A stretch of 64,000 bases of DNA from Rhodocollybia butyracea (GCA_015501585.1 JADNRY010000023.1:62001-126000), one strand, 5' to 3'; numbered from the stretch's first letter, positions 22,160 through 36,168 are shown. Numbers and translations: made by a program. The notes: generated by a model not told the origin, from the letters alone.

Positions 22160-23498
22160 ATGCCCGATTTACCACCCTTACGAAACGTTCCTCTCTCCGA
22201 AGTTCCAAAACTTGAGCTGCCTACAAACAAAATTCACACTGAAGAAGATGTCGGAAACTGGCGACGGACGCAATCTTTCCAAGATCTCTCAATATTTCTA
22301 AGGCGATTGAACGAAGCTGCTGTCGGGATCTCACTACCTTGGAGCTCTGAGACACCAAGTCAGGTAGGTTGGGCTCGCCAAAATCCCCGATTATCATTCA
22401 CCTAGCTCGTTGTATAATTCAAGGCCATTTTGAGCATGATCGCCTTACTCGATAATTTAGATAGCTGGATAGATGAAATTCCGCCTCTAGAATCTCCACA
22501 AAGATTCGGAAACCTGGCTTTCCGCACTTGGGGAAAAAGACTGGAAGAGGTTTGTGAAACCTGGTTCTGGTATACCAAGAATTTTTATACTTTGTTTAGC
22601 GCGCAGAAAGTCTGCTGGAACGGCTTCTTCCTTCTGAATTTACCCCCCTTGTTCCGCGAATCAAGCCATATTTTCTAACATCCTTCGGGTCTTTTGTTCG
22701 AATAGACTACGGTACTGGCCATGAAGCCTCATTTGCGCTGTTTCTTCTGTGTTTGACCCTTACACGTTTCTTTGTGCCCATCGTCGACGAAGAACGTGAA
22801 TTGGTTTTCAGAGTGTTTTTGCGGTATCTCCGACTTTGCTGGAGGCTTCAAGATGTTTACCGATTGGAGCCTGCAGGTAGCCATGGTGTCTGGGGCCTCG
22901 ATGATTCTCACTTTCTTGGATATATTTTTGGTAGCGCTCAATTGCGAGGTACTGGCTTTTCTTTCTATGAAAGCTTACAATAGTTAACTTTGGTGTGCAT
23001 CTAGACCAAAGTGATATTGCAGTGACGGCTGTCCTTTACCCCCCTCTTCCACCTACTAATTTATACTTTTTGTCAATTATGCGTATCCACGAGGTCAAGC
23101 ACGGTCCCTTTCATGAGCACTCGTCTCAGCTTCATTCAATCGCTGTCGGCGTACCAAACTGGGGGAAAGTGAATTCCGGCCTGTTCAAAATGTATGAGGT
23201 GATTGTTATTTCACCTTCTATGGGGTTGATTTAGAATTAATTTTCTTCATAGGCGGAAGTTTTAGGTAAAAGGGTAGTAGTGCAACACATTCCAATTGGA
23301 GGTCTACTGCCTTGGATCGATGAAATCACAAGTTCCACACAAAAGCAAAGCAGTACTGCGATTTCCCGTGTTCCCCCCAGTTTCGGTTCTGCGACACAAG
23401 CTCCGTGGTCCCAAGGGGCCATGAGCCGCCTCGACTCTGGTGTTCCAGGAATAAACGATACAACCTTACCGCCTTGGTCTGTACCGACTACGCGGTAG
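22160..23498 (+). CDS. PP2A activator PTPA (peptidyl-prolyl isomerase, RRD/Ypa family)
   Basis: Five exons, starting MPDLPPLRNVPLSEVPKLEL and ending at the TAG at 23496-23498. Diagnostic family segments are SFGSFVRIDYGTGHEASFAL, GVWGLDDSHFLGYIFGSAQL, IMRIHEVKHGPFHEHSSQL, VPNWGKVNSGLFKMYEAEVL and ATQAPWSQGAM. PTPA binds the PP2A catalytic subunit with ATP and Mg and helps form the active phosphatase; yeast Rrd1/Rrd2 are the orthologues. Acceptor choice matters at exon 3: the AG before CGCGCAGAAAGTCTG keeps the frame (RAESLLERLLPSEF). I cannot decide which of the two yeast paralogues it corresponds to. Confidence 0.93.
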
Positions 23499-25959
23499 CG
23501 GACGGCAGAATCTTGACATTCATCCCAGGCTCTCGGTACCAAATCCATACAACTTCAACTACCAGGGGCCAAAGCAGAGAAGCAGAGAAGTAGGTGCTTA
23601 ATTCCATCATGCAGCTGGGAGCGCTGACTCCTTCTCGAGTAGTGTGTGCTGTAGTGCTGTGAACGCCGCGTGAATCACGGGAAGTGGATGTATGCTAAAC
23701 TCTTGTGCATATAGTACTGTGTTCCGTGTAATAATATCCCTCCTTCCCAATCCACTTCAGAATTCCATTCGTAAGAAGCAACTGTACAACTAGCGTACCT
23801 CGTACTTGATTTCTTTTTACCCTCGTTCCCGCGATGTGTCAGTTCTCGACCTCTTCGCTCCGCCTGTTAAGTTAGTATAAGGTTGTAATGCAAGTCGCTG
23901 TTTGTATTCCGCTACGTACTATAATATCTGCGTCGACTACAGTGGATGTTGACATCTCCTCAGTCACTCAGCCTCCGATTGTCTCGACGGATTTAAGAGG
24001 GTCTGATTGACTGATTGACTTGGACTCCCGACCACTCTTGAGTGCTTGAGTACTTGAGTCTTTACCTTAATGCTTCTTTACCAAACTCTGTACAGGTTGA
24101 AAGGATTCAAATTTTGCAAATTTTGTTGAATTCTTATCCACCCTCGATGGGTCTTTTCACTTGTATATGTAACTATGCGCATGAATTGTGCCGGGTTTTC
24201 GGGCCAGTTGATCAACCAAGAGAACATCATACTTTCTTAGATATTAGAGCTTCGAAGACAATACGCAGCCCTCGAGGAAAGATTCTTGGAGCATCATTTC
24301 GAAGCTCTCATCGACGCGTGCTGATTGAGCTTAGAGGCTACTTCGAGGTTCATTTACAGCTCCGAGGTTTGTATGGTCCATCCTGTCAGTTTTTTGCCCT
24401 CACTAGGCAATTATTTTCTTGTGCTCTTGCGTGATACATCAATGACTATATTGTCTCCAACGTCAAAATTAGGAGGCTTCACCAAATTGAGCCCCTAAGT
24501 TCTGCGAGCTGTCGGTAAACCTTCACCAAATAGATCCAGAGGTTTGGCAGACAATTGATTCTTGATGCATCTGCGAAACATTCGCCGCATTGAGTTACTT
24601 ACGACCTGTATTTCGAGTCTCCCTGAGTAAGTTAGGTTCAAGCTTGGAGACCAAGAGTTTCAGAATCTTATCTCATCGCTGCGGTGGAAATAAAAACGCA
24701 GGGAGAAGTTGGGGGTGCTTTTCGGCATGTTCTATATTCATACTTCGAGGCAAGTGCTACATTGCCGGAAGATAGAAAGCCGTGACATACCAACAATTCC
24801 GTGCCCGCACATATCAACGGAAAATTCAACTGAATGGAGTATCATCTCAGTTTGGGCCCAGTGAACTCTGGCCGGCCTGGCCAGTCTTGGCTATTATTAT
24901 GCATCCTCGGCACGCCGTGAACACGGATTTCAGACCGTTGGTCGGAAGTGCTCGTTGTCGGAGAGCGAACAAAGAGGTCTAGTCAGCTCAGCATAGCTCA
25001 GCATGCGAAACTATCCAGCTCCGACACGTGTTATCTTTCGCGCCGTACGGGAGAAGGAACGACCATAAAAGGTTCACCGTTCAAGATAGCGAAGACCGGA
25101 AAGTAGATAGTTGTGTAAGGAGTCTATGCATCAAAAAACCTTGCGGAAGATAACGAAAGGGGATTTGACTGTACTTGCCAAAATCACAAAGCCCTTTGAG
25201 CATTTCCGGATACTAGCAGCACATATGCCTCGCGTCCTTTCGCTATTGGGAGAGTTTAAAATTAGCATGTTGTGTTGCACGTGACCATATGCCGGTCCGG
25301 CACTATCATAATCATCGATGAAATTTTTTGTTCCAGCTTGGGACCTGCTGGAGCTTTATCTTTCTGACGTTCTTATCTCTCTGACGACATCGGATTTCTC
25401 ACTGCAGTCGTCTCAAGTGCACGACTCCAGGAGACCCTCTACTTCACCATTTCTGACCAGGAAAGAAATAGCGATCTTCGCCTGTTAACCCTTGAGTGAG
25501 TTTGGCCCGCTTTCAACACGCGAAAACTGACGTTTTTACGTAGGTGGGTCTCTGTCCGAGGTGTGTGATGCTTTCAGCGTATGCATTTCGGCTCTAATAC
25601 GTTAATTTTTGGCCTAAAGGTGAACCTCCATAACCGGACCAAAAGCTCCAGCAGTTCGATTACTCTTTCTTTGTCACCCACCTTTCCTTTGCCACATTTC
25701 TCTCTCCCTTCAAGCTATTTCCTCGCTGTACAGGGAGCGAGGAACCCGCATCTACTGACTATCTCTTGAATATACCGTCCCATCCCGCCCGGATCGTCAC
25801 TGACCGTGGCGGACAAGGTTCGGTAGGTAACTCGGAGTAAACGAATCCAATATTGCTTTCCGAAATCCCCCACTTGAACACAAGACCTTTCCAGTTCCAT
25901 TAGACTCAATCATAGATACTTCACTTATTTCCTCTTCCCCCGCTCAAAACCAAGTTGGA
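23499..25959. other. Long intergenic and ODC leader region
   Basis: About 2.4 kb with no supported protein or RNA gene. The last 600 bp are pyrimidine-rich (25660-25720) and contain GT...AG pairs, such as about 25494-25544, that could be a leader intron of the ornithine decarboxylase gene. Confidence 0.4.
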
Positions 25960-27568
25960 ATGTCGCAAGTAGAAATACTTCACACGACTTTCTGTCCTAT
26001 CGATCATGATATTTCCCGTTCTGAAAATCCGGCGTATCTCCATGACCTTGAAAACGTGACTCTTGGCAATACAAACGCCCTGGTTCACGATATTTTATCC
26101 TCTTCTTCCCCTTTGCGGCTCACCGCTGATCACGTCGGGTCCGATTCTCATCACGAAGAAAATCTGTTTCCCTCGTTGCCATCTCTATGCTTCGGTCATC
26201 CCGAAATTCATCTCAGAAATGGAATTATAAATGCTACTCTCATGGGCAATGGCGATGAACTTGACGCCGAAAAAGCCTTTTTCGTGGCTGATTTGAGTCA
26301 GGTCTACCTCCAGCACCAACGCTGGGTGACCAGTCTTCCCAAGATCACTCCTTACTATGGTTTGTTGTCCAAATTTAATTTTCTCCACGTTTGCTAAACT
26401 TGGCGCCTTCAGCTGTCAAATGCAACCCAGACCCATATGTATTGCGTCTTCTAGCTTCATTGGGCGCTGGGTTTGATTGTGCGTCCAACGGCGAAATTTC
26501 TCAAGTCCTCAACATTGGCGGCATCGACCCTAGTCGCATTATATTCGCCAATCCTTGCAAGGCGAATTCGTTTATTCGCAATGCGGGCAAGGTTGGAGTC
26601 GACACGATGACCTTCGATAACATCGATGAGCTCTATAAGGTTGCTCGCACACACCCTCTCGCCAAACTTGTGGTTCGTATTCTTACAGACGATACCAAGA
26701 GCCTGTGCCAACTAGGCCTCAAATATGGAGCTCCTCTCGTGACTGTTCCGGGGCTTCTTGCCAAAGCCAAAGAACTCAATCTTGATGTCATCGGTGTGAG
26801 CTTTCACGTTGGCAGTGGGTGTTATGATCCTTCAGTCTACTCGGATGCTATTGGTCGCGCGCGCGCAGTGTTTGACATGGGTAAAGATGCCGGTTTCCTG
26901 TTTAATCTCCTCGACGTTGGTGGAGGGTTCGAAGATTCATTGTTCGAGCAAGCCGCGTCTGTTTTGACGGATGCTATTGAACAGCATTTCCCCGATCGAC
27001 GAAACATCAAAGTTATAGCGGAACCGGGAAGGTTTTATGTGTCCAAAGCCTTCAGTTTGGCAGCCAACATTATCGCACGTAGAGCTCCCTTTTCCGACTC
27101 TTCCTCCGAAACCCCTACTGAATCTAATCATCCGTCTGTTATGTGTGAGTTCATTTCTTGTCGTTGGAATATACTCTGACGTTACTATATTTGGCAGACT
27201 ACATCAACGACGGCGTATATGGGGCATTCAACTGCATACTTTTTGATCACCAGGTCGTCCATCCCTATGTATTATCGATGAACGGTTCGTTCCACGTTCC
27301 TGCTTCGGAGCCGGTGAGCACGAGTAGTGTATGGGGCCCAACCTGCGACTCTATTGACTGCGTATGTCCGAAAACTGAGCTTCCCTCGGGGCTTCGTGTT
27401 GGAGACTGGCTCGGGTTCGACAACATGGGGGCGTATACTCTCTGTGCGGCTAGCCAGTTCAATGGATTCGAAGTCAGCAAGGTTGTCTATACGTTGGGTA
27501 GTGGTGCTGCTGCCGCCGAGGTGAGGAGCAAGCTGACTGCCTTTGCTGTTGAAGCGCATGGACTATAG
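25960..27568 (+). CDS. SPE1: Ornithine decarboxylase
   Basis: Three exons (25960-26359, 26413-27144, 27198-27568) sum to 1503 nt and encode 500 aa. The PLP lysine lies in YYAVKCNPDP, formed across intron 1. Other fold-III decarboxylase motifs are GAGFDCASNGEI, SFHVGSGCYDP, LDVGGGFEDS, AEPGRFYVSKAF, INDGVYGAFNC and WGPTCDSIDC, which carries the catalytic Cys. ODC makes putrescine, the first step of polyamine synthesis, in the cytosol. The N-terminal extension of about 100 residues before PYYAVKCN is normal for fungal ODC. The long 5' flank fits translational control by polyamines, but that is inference. Confidence 0.95.
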
Positions 27569-28789
27569 TATAGTATCACTGTACGCAATCTGTTCCCAAC
27601 AAGTATATTGATAAACGCGTAAATAGATCTGCTAACTGAATATATTAAAGTTAGGTTTATCAGCGCATGGAATGGAGAGCTTTCGGAGCCGGGAATGCGA
27701 TTAACACGGGTTGCTTAGGCTTGTTTTTAGCGAACGAAACACAAAATAAGTTATGCGATTTTCGGGTTGTTCTCAGGATACGTACAGCTTTTATATGCTC
27801 AAGGGGCATTGAACAAACTTCTCAGGAACAGCTACCCAAACACTGGTCATGATCGAGGACTGATAATCTCGTATGTATTTCATGAACATACTTATGTAGA
27901 CTTATGTACATAGTTATGTACAGAGTAAGTAGTACAGTCCCTGACCGTGAAATTGTGCTCTTTGTCTTGGCACGCTGGGGTGGAGGAGAAGAGGCTCTGG
28001 TCCTCTAACATCGAGCGGGTAAGTATGTAGTATGCCGAAGAAACTAGGCCAACTCCCTTCCACAGATTGATGAGGCTCAAAGGTTTTTCCATATAACAAC
28101 AGGTCATGATCCTATTTAAGAGTGATCTCGTTCAAGATCCGAACTGAGGAGATGCTACATTGCTTTGACGGAGCGGTCGGAACGATACCCCAAAATCTGC
28201 ATGCCGCTGGTGACTTGTCTATGACGAAAACAAGGAGACCCGGGGAAAAACAAACAGGAAGGGTTGTTCCATATTACATTGAGGAACGGCGGCTGATTCC
28301 GACAGCTCGCCCGAAAATGGAAACAAAATTCAGTCCTCGCAATTCTAGAGATGAGATCTCGAGGGGCGAAAGTGCTGTTTCAGGCAATCGTGTTAGCCGG
28401 GGCCGAGAGGCCGTCCATTTGCAAAATCTGTTAGCGAACTTATCTGCTTTCCTAAAACAGGTCGCCTGGCGACCTGCAGGCGTGGTGTGACTAGATTGGG
28501 ACTTTCCCGATTATTATATGTACCAATTGCTGGTATATCATAACATCAACTCCCGTTTATAACTAGCGCTGAACACTCTTTGCACGACTCTTTCCCTCCA
28601 GCCCGACAATCACTATTTTGTTTTAGGGCTCGCGGTTCCGGAAGCCACTCTTCGTCCGAATAATACATTGTGGACCTAGTTTCCCTCTGTATCTCTTCTT
28701 TCCCCTGAAATGACTACCGGAATGCTACATGTATGTTTGCTTGAACCTCTGTCCGTTGCGGAGGATAATGCGTCTCGCTTTAGGACAAC
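27569..28789. other. Intergenic, no supported gene
   Basis: Lies between the ODC and APSES genes. A 122-codon frame at 28122-28490 has no recognisable sequence. It contains a perfect inverted repeat at 28459-28477. Confidence 0.4.
28459..28477. repeat. Perfect short inverted repeat
   Basis: Two 9-bp arms (CAGGTCGCC and GGCGACCTG) around a single central base. The role is unknown; it could be a dimeric protein site or a chance palindrome. Confidence 0.7.
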
Positions 28790-30547
28790 ATGTCTGATAC
28801 ACCTTCCACAATGAGTCCAAAGTTTCGTCCTTACGCAAGCCCGAATCATCAGGTCACGAAAGGGAGGTATATCACTAGCAACGACCACAGAGGATATATG
28901 TGAGCATTTTTTGCTATTTGTTTTGGGAAAGGTATGACCGACATTGCTACAGACCAGTATACGAATACCCCTTGAATGGGCAGTGGATTATGATGGACAT
29001 CGATGATGGGTACATCCTTTGGACTGGTATTTGGAAAGGTGATTATTGTTTGCCATCGAAAAGGGTTCGACTAACCTGACGATGATTTTACAGCGCTGGG
29101 AAACTCGAAAGGTATAGTGTAAATTGGGTGGGGTATATTGATCAAGTTCTCACATAACGCTCTTCAAGCCGACATCGTGAAAATGCTTGACTCTCAGCCG
29201 GATCTTGCCCCCCTTATACGGAGAGTCAGAGGTGGTTATCTCAAGATTCAAGGGACTTGGATGCCCTATGAGGTAGGTAACAACTTACCTCTAGTTCTTC
29301 ATATTCTCATCTTCCTACTTCAAAGGTTGCTCTACGACTAGCTCGAAGGTAATGTCATTTTCTCTTTGCTCTCCCTAATAATGTTCTCATCAGTTTGTTT
29401 TAAACAGGGTTGCCTGGCCTATTCGTGAAGAGCTGGTGCCCTTGTTTGGGTAAGTCGAAGAGTGCTTCTGTCGTTTAGCTTGCCAACTCAAGCTCGATAT
29501 GTAACTACAGCCCGACGTTTCCTGGTACATGCCTCTCTCCCACCCAGCCTGGATATGGACAGGTGGTCCCCTCTGTACCTGGACGACGACGCGCCCCACG
29601 AAAGTCGAGTCTACCCAATGTTCCAACGAATACTCACACTTCCTGGTCGATTGTAACCTCTCACCCAAACGATGGTATACATGAGCCTCGCACAGGTGTT
29701 CTACCAGCTTCTGCTTACACTTCTTACCCCCCACAACATCCTGCCTTTAATGTTTCTACTGAAAGTCATCAACGAGAGTCGTCGGATAGATCTTTACCGC
29801 CTCCCATGCCGCGAGATCGCGCGTACTCTCGCTTTACTCCGTATCCGAACTACTCCCCTCCCATGCCGACGAAACAGCCAGCTGAAGGAATTTCTCTCTC
29901 TCTCCACATACCATCAGCGGAGCACGCGAAAAATCACCCGCCACATGATAATATTACCTTGCCTCCAATAAGCCCAGCGACTTCTAGCCGTAATGGCAAC
30001 GGTTCCTCGTACGCTCTACCCCCAATCTCTGCCCTGGAAGACTTGAGGGGCATTAATATCAACGACTCCGCGGCTGTCCTTCGCCGTTTGTCGCAGGACG
30101 ATGAAGCGGATACTTGGCCTGTGCGGACATTTTCCAAGTAAGCAATTTTTTTGGTCCCATTCTCATCATACCTAATGTCCTACACTCAGATCTCCGTCGT
30201 CTTGGTCTGCTCCGCCTTCGACCCTTTCTTCTCTTACGCACAGACTATCAGAACCTTCAATGAGACATCCTCGAGATCGTCCGTCGAGAGACCGACTGAG
30301 TGTCTCTTCAGAAGAGAGTTTTTCTTCGCATCCCTCTCCTATATCTCCATCCTCCCCCTCCACCCCACTTACACCCCAGTCTCTCCAGTCGGGGAAAGAC
30401 GTTTTCCTGCCCAATTTCGGCCAGCTCCCCGTGTTACAAGAGCATGGAGAAAGACTGGACGGATGTGGGTCCATTACCTCTAAGCGATATTGCGATTCAG
30501 ACTACGGACGAGACGTCGATAGTCTCAAGCCATATCGGCCTTGGTGA
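28790..30547 (+). CDS. APSES-type DNA-binding transcription factor
   Basis: Eight exons; the start MSDTPSTMSPKFRPYASPNH is within a plausible leader. Residues about 35-130 form a KilA-N/APSES domain: YIPVYEYPLNGQWIMMDIDD, GYILWTGIWKALGNSKADIV, RRVRGGYLKIQGTWMPYEVA and WPIREELVPLFG. The GG-x-x-KIQGTWMP core is the family hallmark. The rest is Ser/Pro-rich and disordered, with no ankyrin repeats, so it is closer to the StuA/Xbp1 side than to Swi4/Mbp1. APSES proteins control morphogenesis and cell-cycle genes. All eight exons join in frame; the last 30 codons depend on the chosen frame of exon 8. Confidence 0.85.
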
Positions 30548-30863
30548 TGAATGTTTTTGGTTTCGTTCTTCGTTCTTATTCTCCTTTTGCTTTCACGACG
30601 CTGTATTGTTATTTTGTACTTTATTGATTGTTATTCTAATGTTCTAAAAATTCACTATAGCACCTACTATAGTACTTACTATACGTACATTATCGTTGTA
30701 TCTCAATCAATGTCAAGAACTGGATATTTTCCTAAAGATAATCAGGCACTTTAACGATAGTTGAACTTAACCAAAGAGACTGCAATGCAGGTTACATTGG
30801 CATAGACTAAGTACCAACAAGTAGTAGCAGATTGATTTGATACTAACAAGAGAGCAAGGAGCG
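30548..30863. other. Intergenic between convergent genes
   Basis: An AT-rich spacer with short imperfect repeats (CTATAG-type) near 30650-30685. No gene is seen. Confidence 0.4.
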
Positions 30864-33800
30864 TCACAGCCTATCGAAAGGTTCAGCGATAAGATATACA
30901 TAATCTTAATATGGACACACATACCCGATAGCTCTCATCAGTAGATAACCCACGGTGGAGACAACCTAGACAGGCATGAGTAAAACTTCTACTAACATAT
31001 TCTTGGTACTGACGAGGGTTGCGATAACACTGGCTGGTATTCCATTCTTTAAGAAATCAACATTGGACAAGTACAGTTTTCCGAGGTCGTCTTCTTGCGT
31101 AGCCCTAAACATACGGCATCGGTTCAGTCTCACAATAAAATCCATAAGCGTAATCCATACGCAGTTTGATTGGGAAACCCAGAAACTGGCATGCCCATGC
31201 CAGTGGAACATATCAATGCGGTAACGAAAATCAATAAATTTTGGTCACCGGGGTTAACTGCGACTGCCTTGGCGATGGGCACGAGAAGCACACTCGCGAT
31301 CGTGTGGCTGATGAAAGTGGAGACAACCTACGCAAGCTAAGTTAGTGCAACATTGGTATAAAATGACTGAATAGCACATACGAGAACGATCGGGGACAGG
31401 ATCAAAACAATGGCGTACAGGCTGAAACCTTCCACGAGTTTTCTGATGAGGTCTCCCAAGATATCAAGCAGACCACTGGATGTTACGCCCTTCCCGAGAG
31501 CGATACCTCCCATAGCAAGGAAGACAATGGTCCATGCGAATTGTTCGAAATCGTCCTGAAGAGATGTCGGGAGAGATGGTCAGCCGACCGTCAAGCACGA
31601 CTAGTTAATTTTGGAGAAACGTACCTTCTTTAATATTCCTGTCGAGAAGAACGCGATGATGGGAATAATTGCAATGACTCCCATGTCGCCTACATAGTCT
31701 TCAATCGAATGGGCAACACACCATAACCCAATGGTAACCAAGCAGACGAAGGAAACCCAATATTGCTCGAGAGTGAAAGGTTCCCTGGTCGGTCGAATCG
31801 GCCGAATCTCAAGTGCACTTTCGCCATCAGGAGATCGAGCCGGGCGATACGACGCCAATAGAAGAGCCCATATCAGAAGGATCGAGATGGCAGAGACAGG
31901 AAGGGCCACAGCGAACCACTTGCCCCAGTCTAACGGAACGTCCATGTGTTGGATCGCAATTAAATTTTGGGGAGACGAGATTGGAGAGCTTTGACCGCCA
32001 ATGTTTGCCGCCAGTGCGATACCAAGCTACGAATAACTGAAATGAATTCCTACTTTGGTTTGGAAAAAGTGTAACTCACGATTAATGCAGGTGCGAATGA
32101 GGTATGAGGAGGAAGTGTCCGCAAAATAGGCTACACGATGACTTAGTTAAATTACAAAAAAAGGAACGAAGACGACAGACGTACCCGAATCAACGTAAAG
32201 CATAAAGTCGGGGCGGCGACATTACTGATCCACATACTCGCGAAGCACGAAACACCCATGAATGCCAATAAGACCATTGATGGTCTTGTACCAGCCATGC
32301 TCAGAACGCGAGTGATGAGGATACGGTCTATACTAGTCTTGCTAAGCGCTGAGGATATAGTGAAGCCTCCAATGAGGAGCATGATTGTTGGGGAGAACAT
32401 CGAAGAAAAAATCAACCTAGATAAAACAATAAGGTGAACACGGAAGATAGATGGAGAATGCTTGCAGACGTACTTTGTGGCATCCGGAGCACTCAAATGC
32501 TCGTTTTGCGGCTCCGGGCCCCTTATCACTTGTAGAAAGACAAGTAGCAGGGGTACCAGGATCGACGTAACAAACAGGGGTATTGCCTATTTGTGGTCTG
32601 AGTATGGTATTCAGCGGTAGCGACAGCAGAAGCATTAATCACCTCAGAAGCCCAGAGAAGCGTAGAGAACACCAGTATTGCGAGGCAACGGTTCGCTTCG
32701 CCGCCATCAACAATCTTGACATTCAACAGTACCACGAAGACCACAAGGGCTATGATTAGATATAGGGCTTTACGCGTAAAAGGTATCCTTCCAAAGGGTG
32801 ATGGAATGGCGAACATTCCCGGTTCAGATTCTCTCACTAAACTGGCGCCAAGGGTGTTTGGGACGCCGCCTTCACCCCGTCGTTCACGACCAATCATTTG
32901 TCGCCATACTGTGTCTCGCTCCCAAGCGATCTTTTCCCTTTGATGAAGCTTGAGTTGCTGTTTGGCCATGCTCCTGTTCCCTCTGGAGACACATTTGGTA
33001 TAGATATCAACCAACTGGTCAACCGCGTGATTGAGCCGGTCTTTGGCGTCATTTCGGAACGGGGCACTCTGTTCTACAATATCGTGAATATAATGATCTT
33101 TAAGCTACATGGACCGAATCAGAATAGAAGTGACGGAAGAAATGAGATAGGAATACTTCGCTGTAGGTCACTTTGTCATACCTTCAACACATGATTAGTA
33201 CGAAGTCAAGGTGCATCAATTCGCGATTTTGAACTCACTTCTTCAGTATCTTACGAAATCCTGAATAATTGACCTCAACATAAGAGCGCAGCGAGGTAAA
33301 AGAGATAAAGAGGTTGGTTATCCGCCGTTTGAAGAGAAGTCGTGTATCATATGCGTAGTTGGTACGAGCGGTCCAGATGGTATCAGGAAATAGCACTGAA
33401 GACGTTACGCTGTCCTTCATTGTGACTGAGTCTCTCATGCGGGAGAATGTATTCGCTAGCCTGCGCATCGTTCCGTGAGGAGACACGGGAGATGTTGGGA
33501 CATCTTCCCCTTCACTAGAAGAAATGCTGTATCTATGGCGGGAGGCTCCAGGGGCATAAGAATCTCCTCCTAAACAAAGTTAACGATTGAGTTATGAGGA
33601 AAGTTCAACGTGACTCACCAACTGACATATTTCGGTTGTGAGTAGCGCTACTCGATAAACGACGTCGACGCTGACGTTCAGGGCTCCGAGAGATACTGTC
33701 GTCGTCGTCTTCATCGTATTCATCGTCATCAGCATAATGGTCCCCTTCCAGCCCAAGCTCTTCTTGTGTTAGAACGAGAGCCTCCAACTCTTGAAGCTCC

Positions 33801-34177
33801 TCAAACAGCTCTTTCTCCTGGTTCTCATAAAACAATGTAATTTTTGTCAATTCCTTGTCAAGCAAAGGTATGAAAATTGTGTCCGTGGCAATGTCAGCGG
33901 GACGTCCGACGAGAGACGCTCGTTCACTGGATTCCAAATCATGATACGAAGATGTTAAATTCTGTTGCTGCTTCTCCAGTTGATATATATACTTCTTGAG
34001 ATTATCATAGCTATAAAGCGATGAGTTATTTGGTGCGGAATTCGAAAATGATATCGACTTACTCGATGTATTCTTCCCACCACTCAGAAACTGCGTTGAA
34101 CTTTAGCGCGGAGCTGAAAGAGTCGGTGAGCTTGATACGGCGTGAGTTTGGGGCATATAAAAATACCTGAACTTCAT
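30864..34177 (-). CDS. SPX-domain low-affinity phosphate transporter (Pho87/Pho90/Pho91 type)
   Basis: A many-exon gene. The start MKFSSALKFNAVSEWWEEYI, then YDNLKKYIYQLEKQQQN, is a classic SPX domain split by two early introns. An acidic low-complexity linker (DDDEYDEDDDDS) follows, then the SPX end (NYSGFRKILKKYDK). The SLC13/DASS permease part begins near ALYLIIALVVFVVLL, with AIPLFVTSILVPLLLVFLQV and FSPTIMLLIGGFTI, and ends GIPASVIATLVVSTVGYLLM. A tiny last exon gives the terminal GL if the final intron (about 30868-30921) is removed; otherwise the frame ends near 30916. SPX domains sense inositol pyrophosphates. Plasma-membrane versus vacuolar location cannot be told. Confidence 0.9.
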
Positions 34178-36168
34178 CGTTACTCGAAACAGCGCCGAAG
34201 ACTACAAGGTATGCGTCGTGTTTGTGTTTGCGGCGTGGTAAGCGCTTAATCGATTATAAACTAGACGCCGGCCCACTGACATTGCCATATAAAGGTCGAT
34301 AATGAAAACATTGTTACGATTAGCTTCAGCAAAATTTCGTGGCTTCATGGGCGAATAAATACATGAACCCCGAATATAAATCACAATTGCATGTAATCAT
34401 TCTCGGAGACTCCAGAGTCCAACTCTTGGACCAGCTAGCTACATTTTATTACTTATCCCTAATTATGGTAGTGACTTGGACCCTTGAAGAGACGGATATA
34501 TGTCACCGCCGCGCGTTGTAGTTTCAACTTTTTCGATCTTTCGGAGAAAGTATAGCAAATAACATCTGATAAAGAAAAACGATTAAGTCCAGTCCGAGTC
34601 CAGGTAAATATGGACACTATAAGCTTTACGTATGTATGTTCTGCTGTATGTATTGATAGCGTATTTCCACTCCCCTGCGGGCCCCCGCGCGTTCAGTCTT
34701 TAGAATTGGACTGTGACACTGGCAGACACTGGTTGTAAATTGGGAGGGAGAAAAATTCTGGCTCTCGTCTGTAAGCCTGCCGTGGCTCACGCACTTGAAC
34801 TGCCAAGTTTATACAATGCAGAGCCTAAGCTTGTGTTTATACCTTGGTTTATACTGCAGTTTTGGCGTAAAGGTCAAAGATGCGGTAGACCCACTTACAT
34901 TCATAGTACCAGTGCTTGAAACTAGCGAATAATACCTGCTATGTACTTTCGATCCAACCGCATCAACTCTCTCGAAGCAGAAGGCTCTCGCTGGGAGCCG
35001 GACAGCTTCGGGTAGTCGCATTCTTCCTGAGGCTCGGTTTTCGAAAACGATCCTCCATCCTGACCATCCTGACCATCCTGACCGACCAGACTCCCCGAAC
35101 TCATCAAGGTTGCATCATGGCTACATTCGCTGTAAGTATAAGCTATAGAAACTCATAGAAACTGCGAATGACCAGCTGTGACCCCGCTCTCCCCGTTTCC
35201 GTATGTCGTAATTGCATCAATTCTCATATGCACATGGACCAGAAGTCTTGCCTCGTTTGGACAGTTCCACAACATATTCCACAGACTGGGTGAATCGTAC
35301 TACTTAGATCGTACTCTATCATATACTTAGTGCTTCATTAGTACTTCCTCACGATCAATTGGAGTGATCAAATCTTCGCGGCCGCATCCATCTCCAGTAG
35401 GTACATACAGGTACATACTTACGGCCGCTGGAACCAAGGTCAAAATCAGTATCACAAATTACGTAGTCTTCCCGATGAGGCAACACTCGATATTTACCGC
35501 ACTCTGGTCTGCCCTTAAGGCAGCCAAGAGGTGACCGGGTGCAGTCTTAGTGTGAATTTCCCTGACTTTCCAGGACTTTCCCCGTTTCTGTTTCGAGTCC
35601 TTCTTTCCTGATAGCGAGCAAATTTAAAAATTCAAGCCCTGACCTCAGAGGCATTCTTTGTCCTGTGTACACCCCCATCTACCCCCATACGCGACAACTA
35701 CGGAACAACAGACAACAGTCGGTACCGACTCCCGGTGAATTCACTTCAGAAGCTGGTTGGTCGAGATTTGAGATCTAAAGTTCGTAGCCGGGGAGCTCCA
35801 GATTGCCACCGAATTCGATCAACCAAGACTCCGAAGCTTCTCCATTGTCAACTTGCCGCGCGGGAGCTAGGAAGAGCTAAGCAAGCCTGGCAAGGCAACT
35901 AGCCATCTGCTCTACAGCCGAACTGACATGTCGACAACAGAAGAATTGCGCCTTCCCCATCCGAAACGGGAGCACTGAGCACAAACGCCATTAAGCCTGC
36001 AGGATCCTCGAGGCCCATCTCCTAATCTCCTTCAAAGTGTAACGGAGATTTTCGAAATCGCCAAGGCTGTAAGGCTGTAGCGAGCCAAGTGACGCTTCTT
36101 ACTCCTTTTCGATAGACGAGTGTATTGTTGATTTGCAGTGCTTTACAAGATATGGGCTGTTGTCGTAT
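34178..36168. other. Long intergenic, no supported gene
   Basis: About 2 kb between the SPX transporter promoter and the 3' end of the TPR gene. It holds a short 9-bp tandem repeat at about 35057-35083. No conserved coding or RNA feature is seen. Confidence 0.4.
35057..35083. repeat. 9-bp tandem repeat, three copies
   Basis: ATCCTGACC is repeated three times head to tail, followed by a partial copy. Confidence 0.85.
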
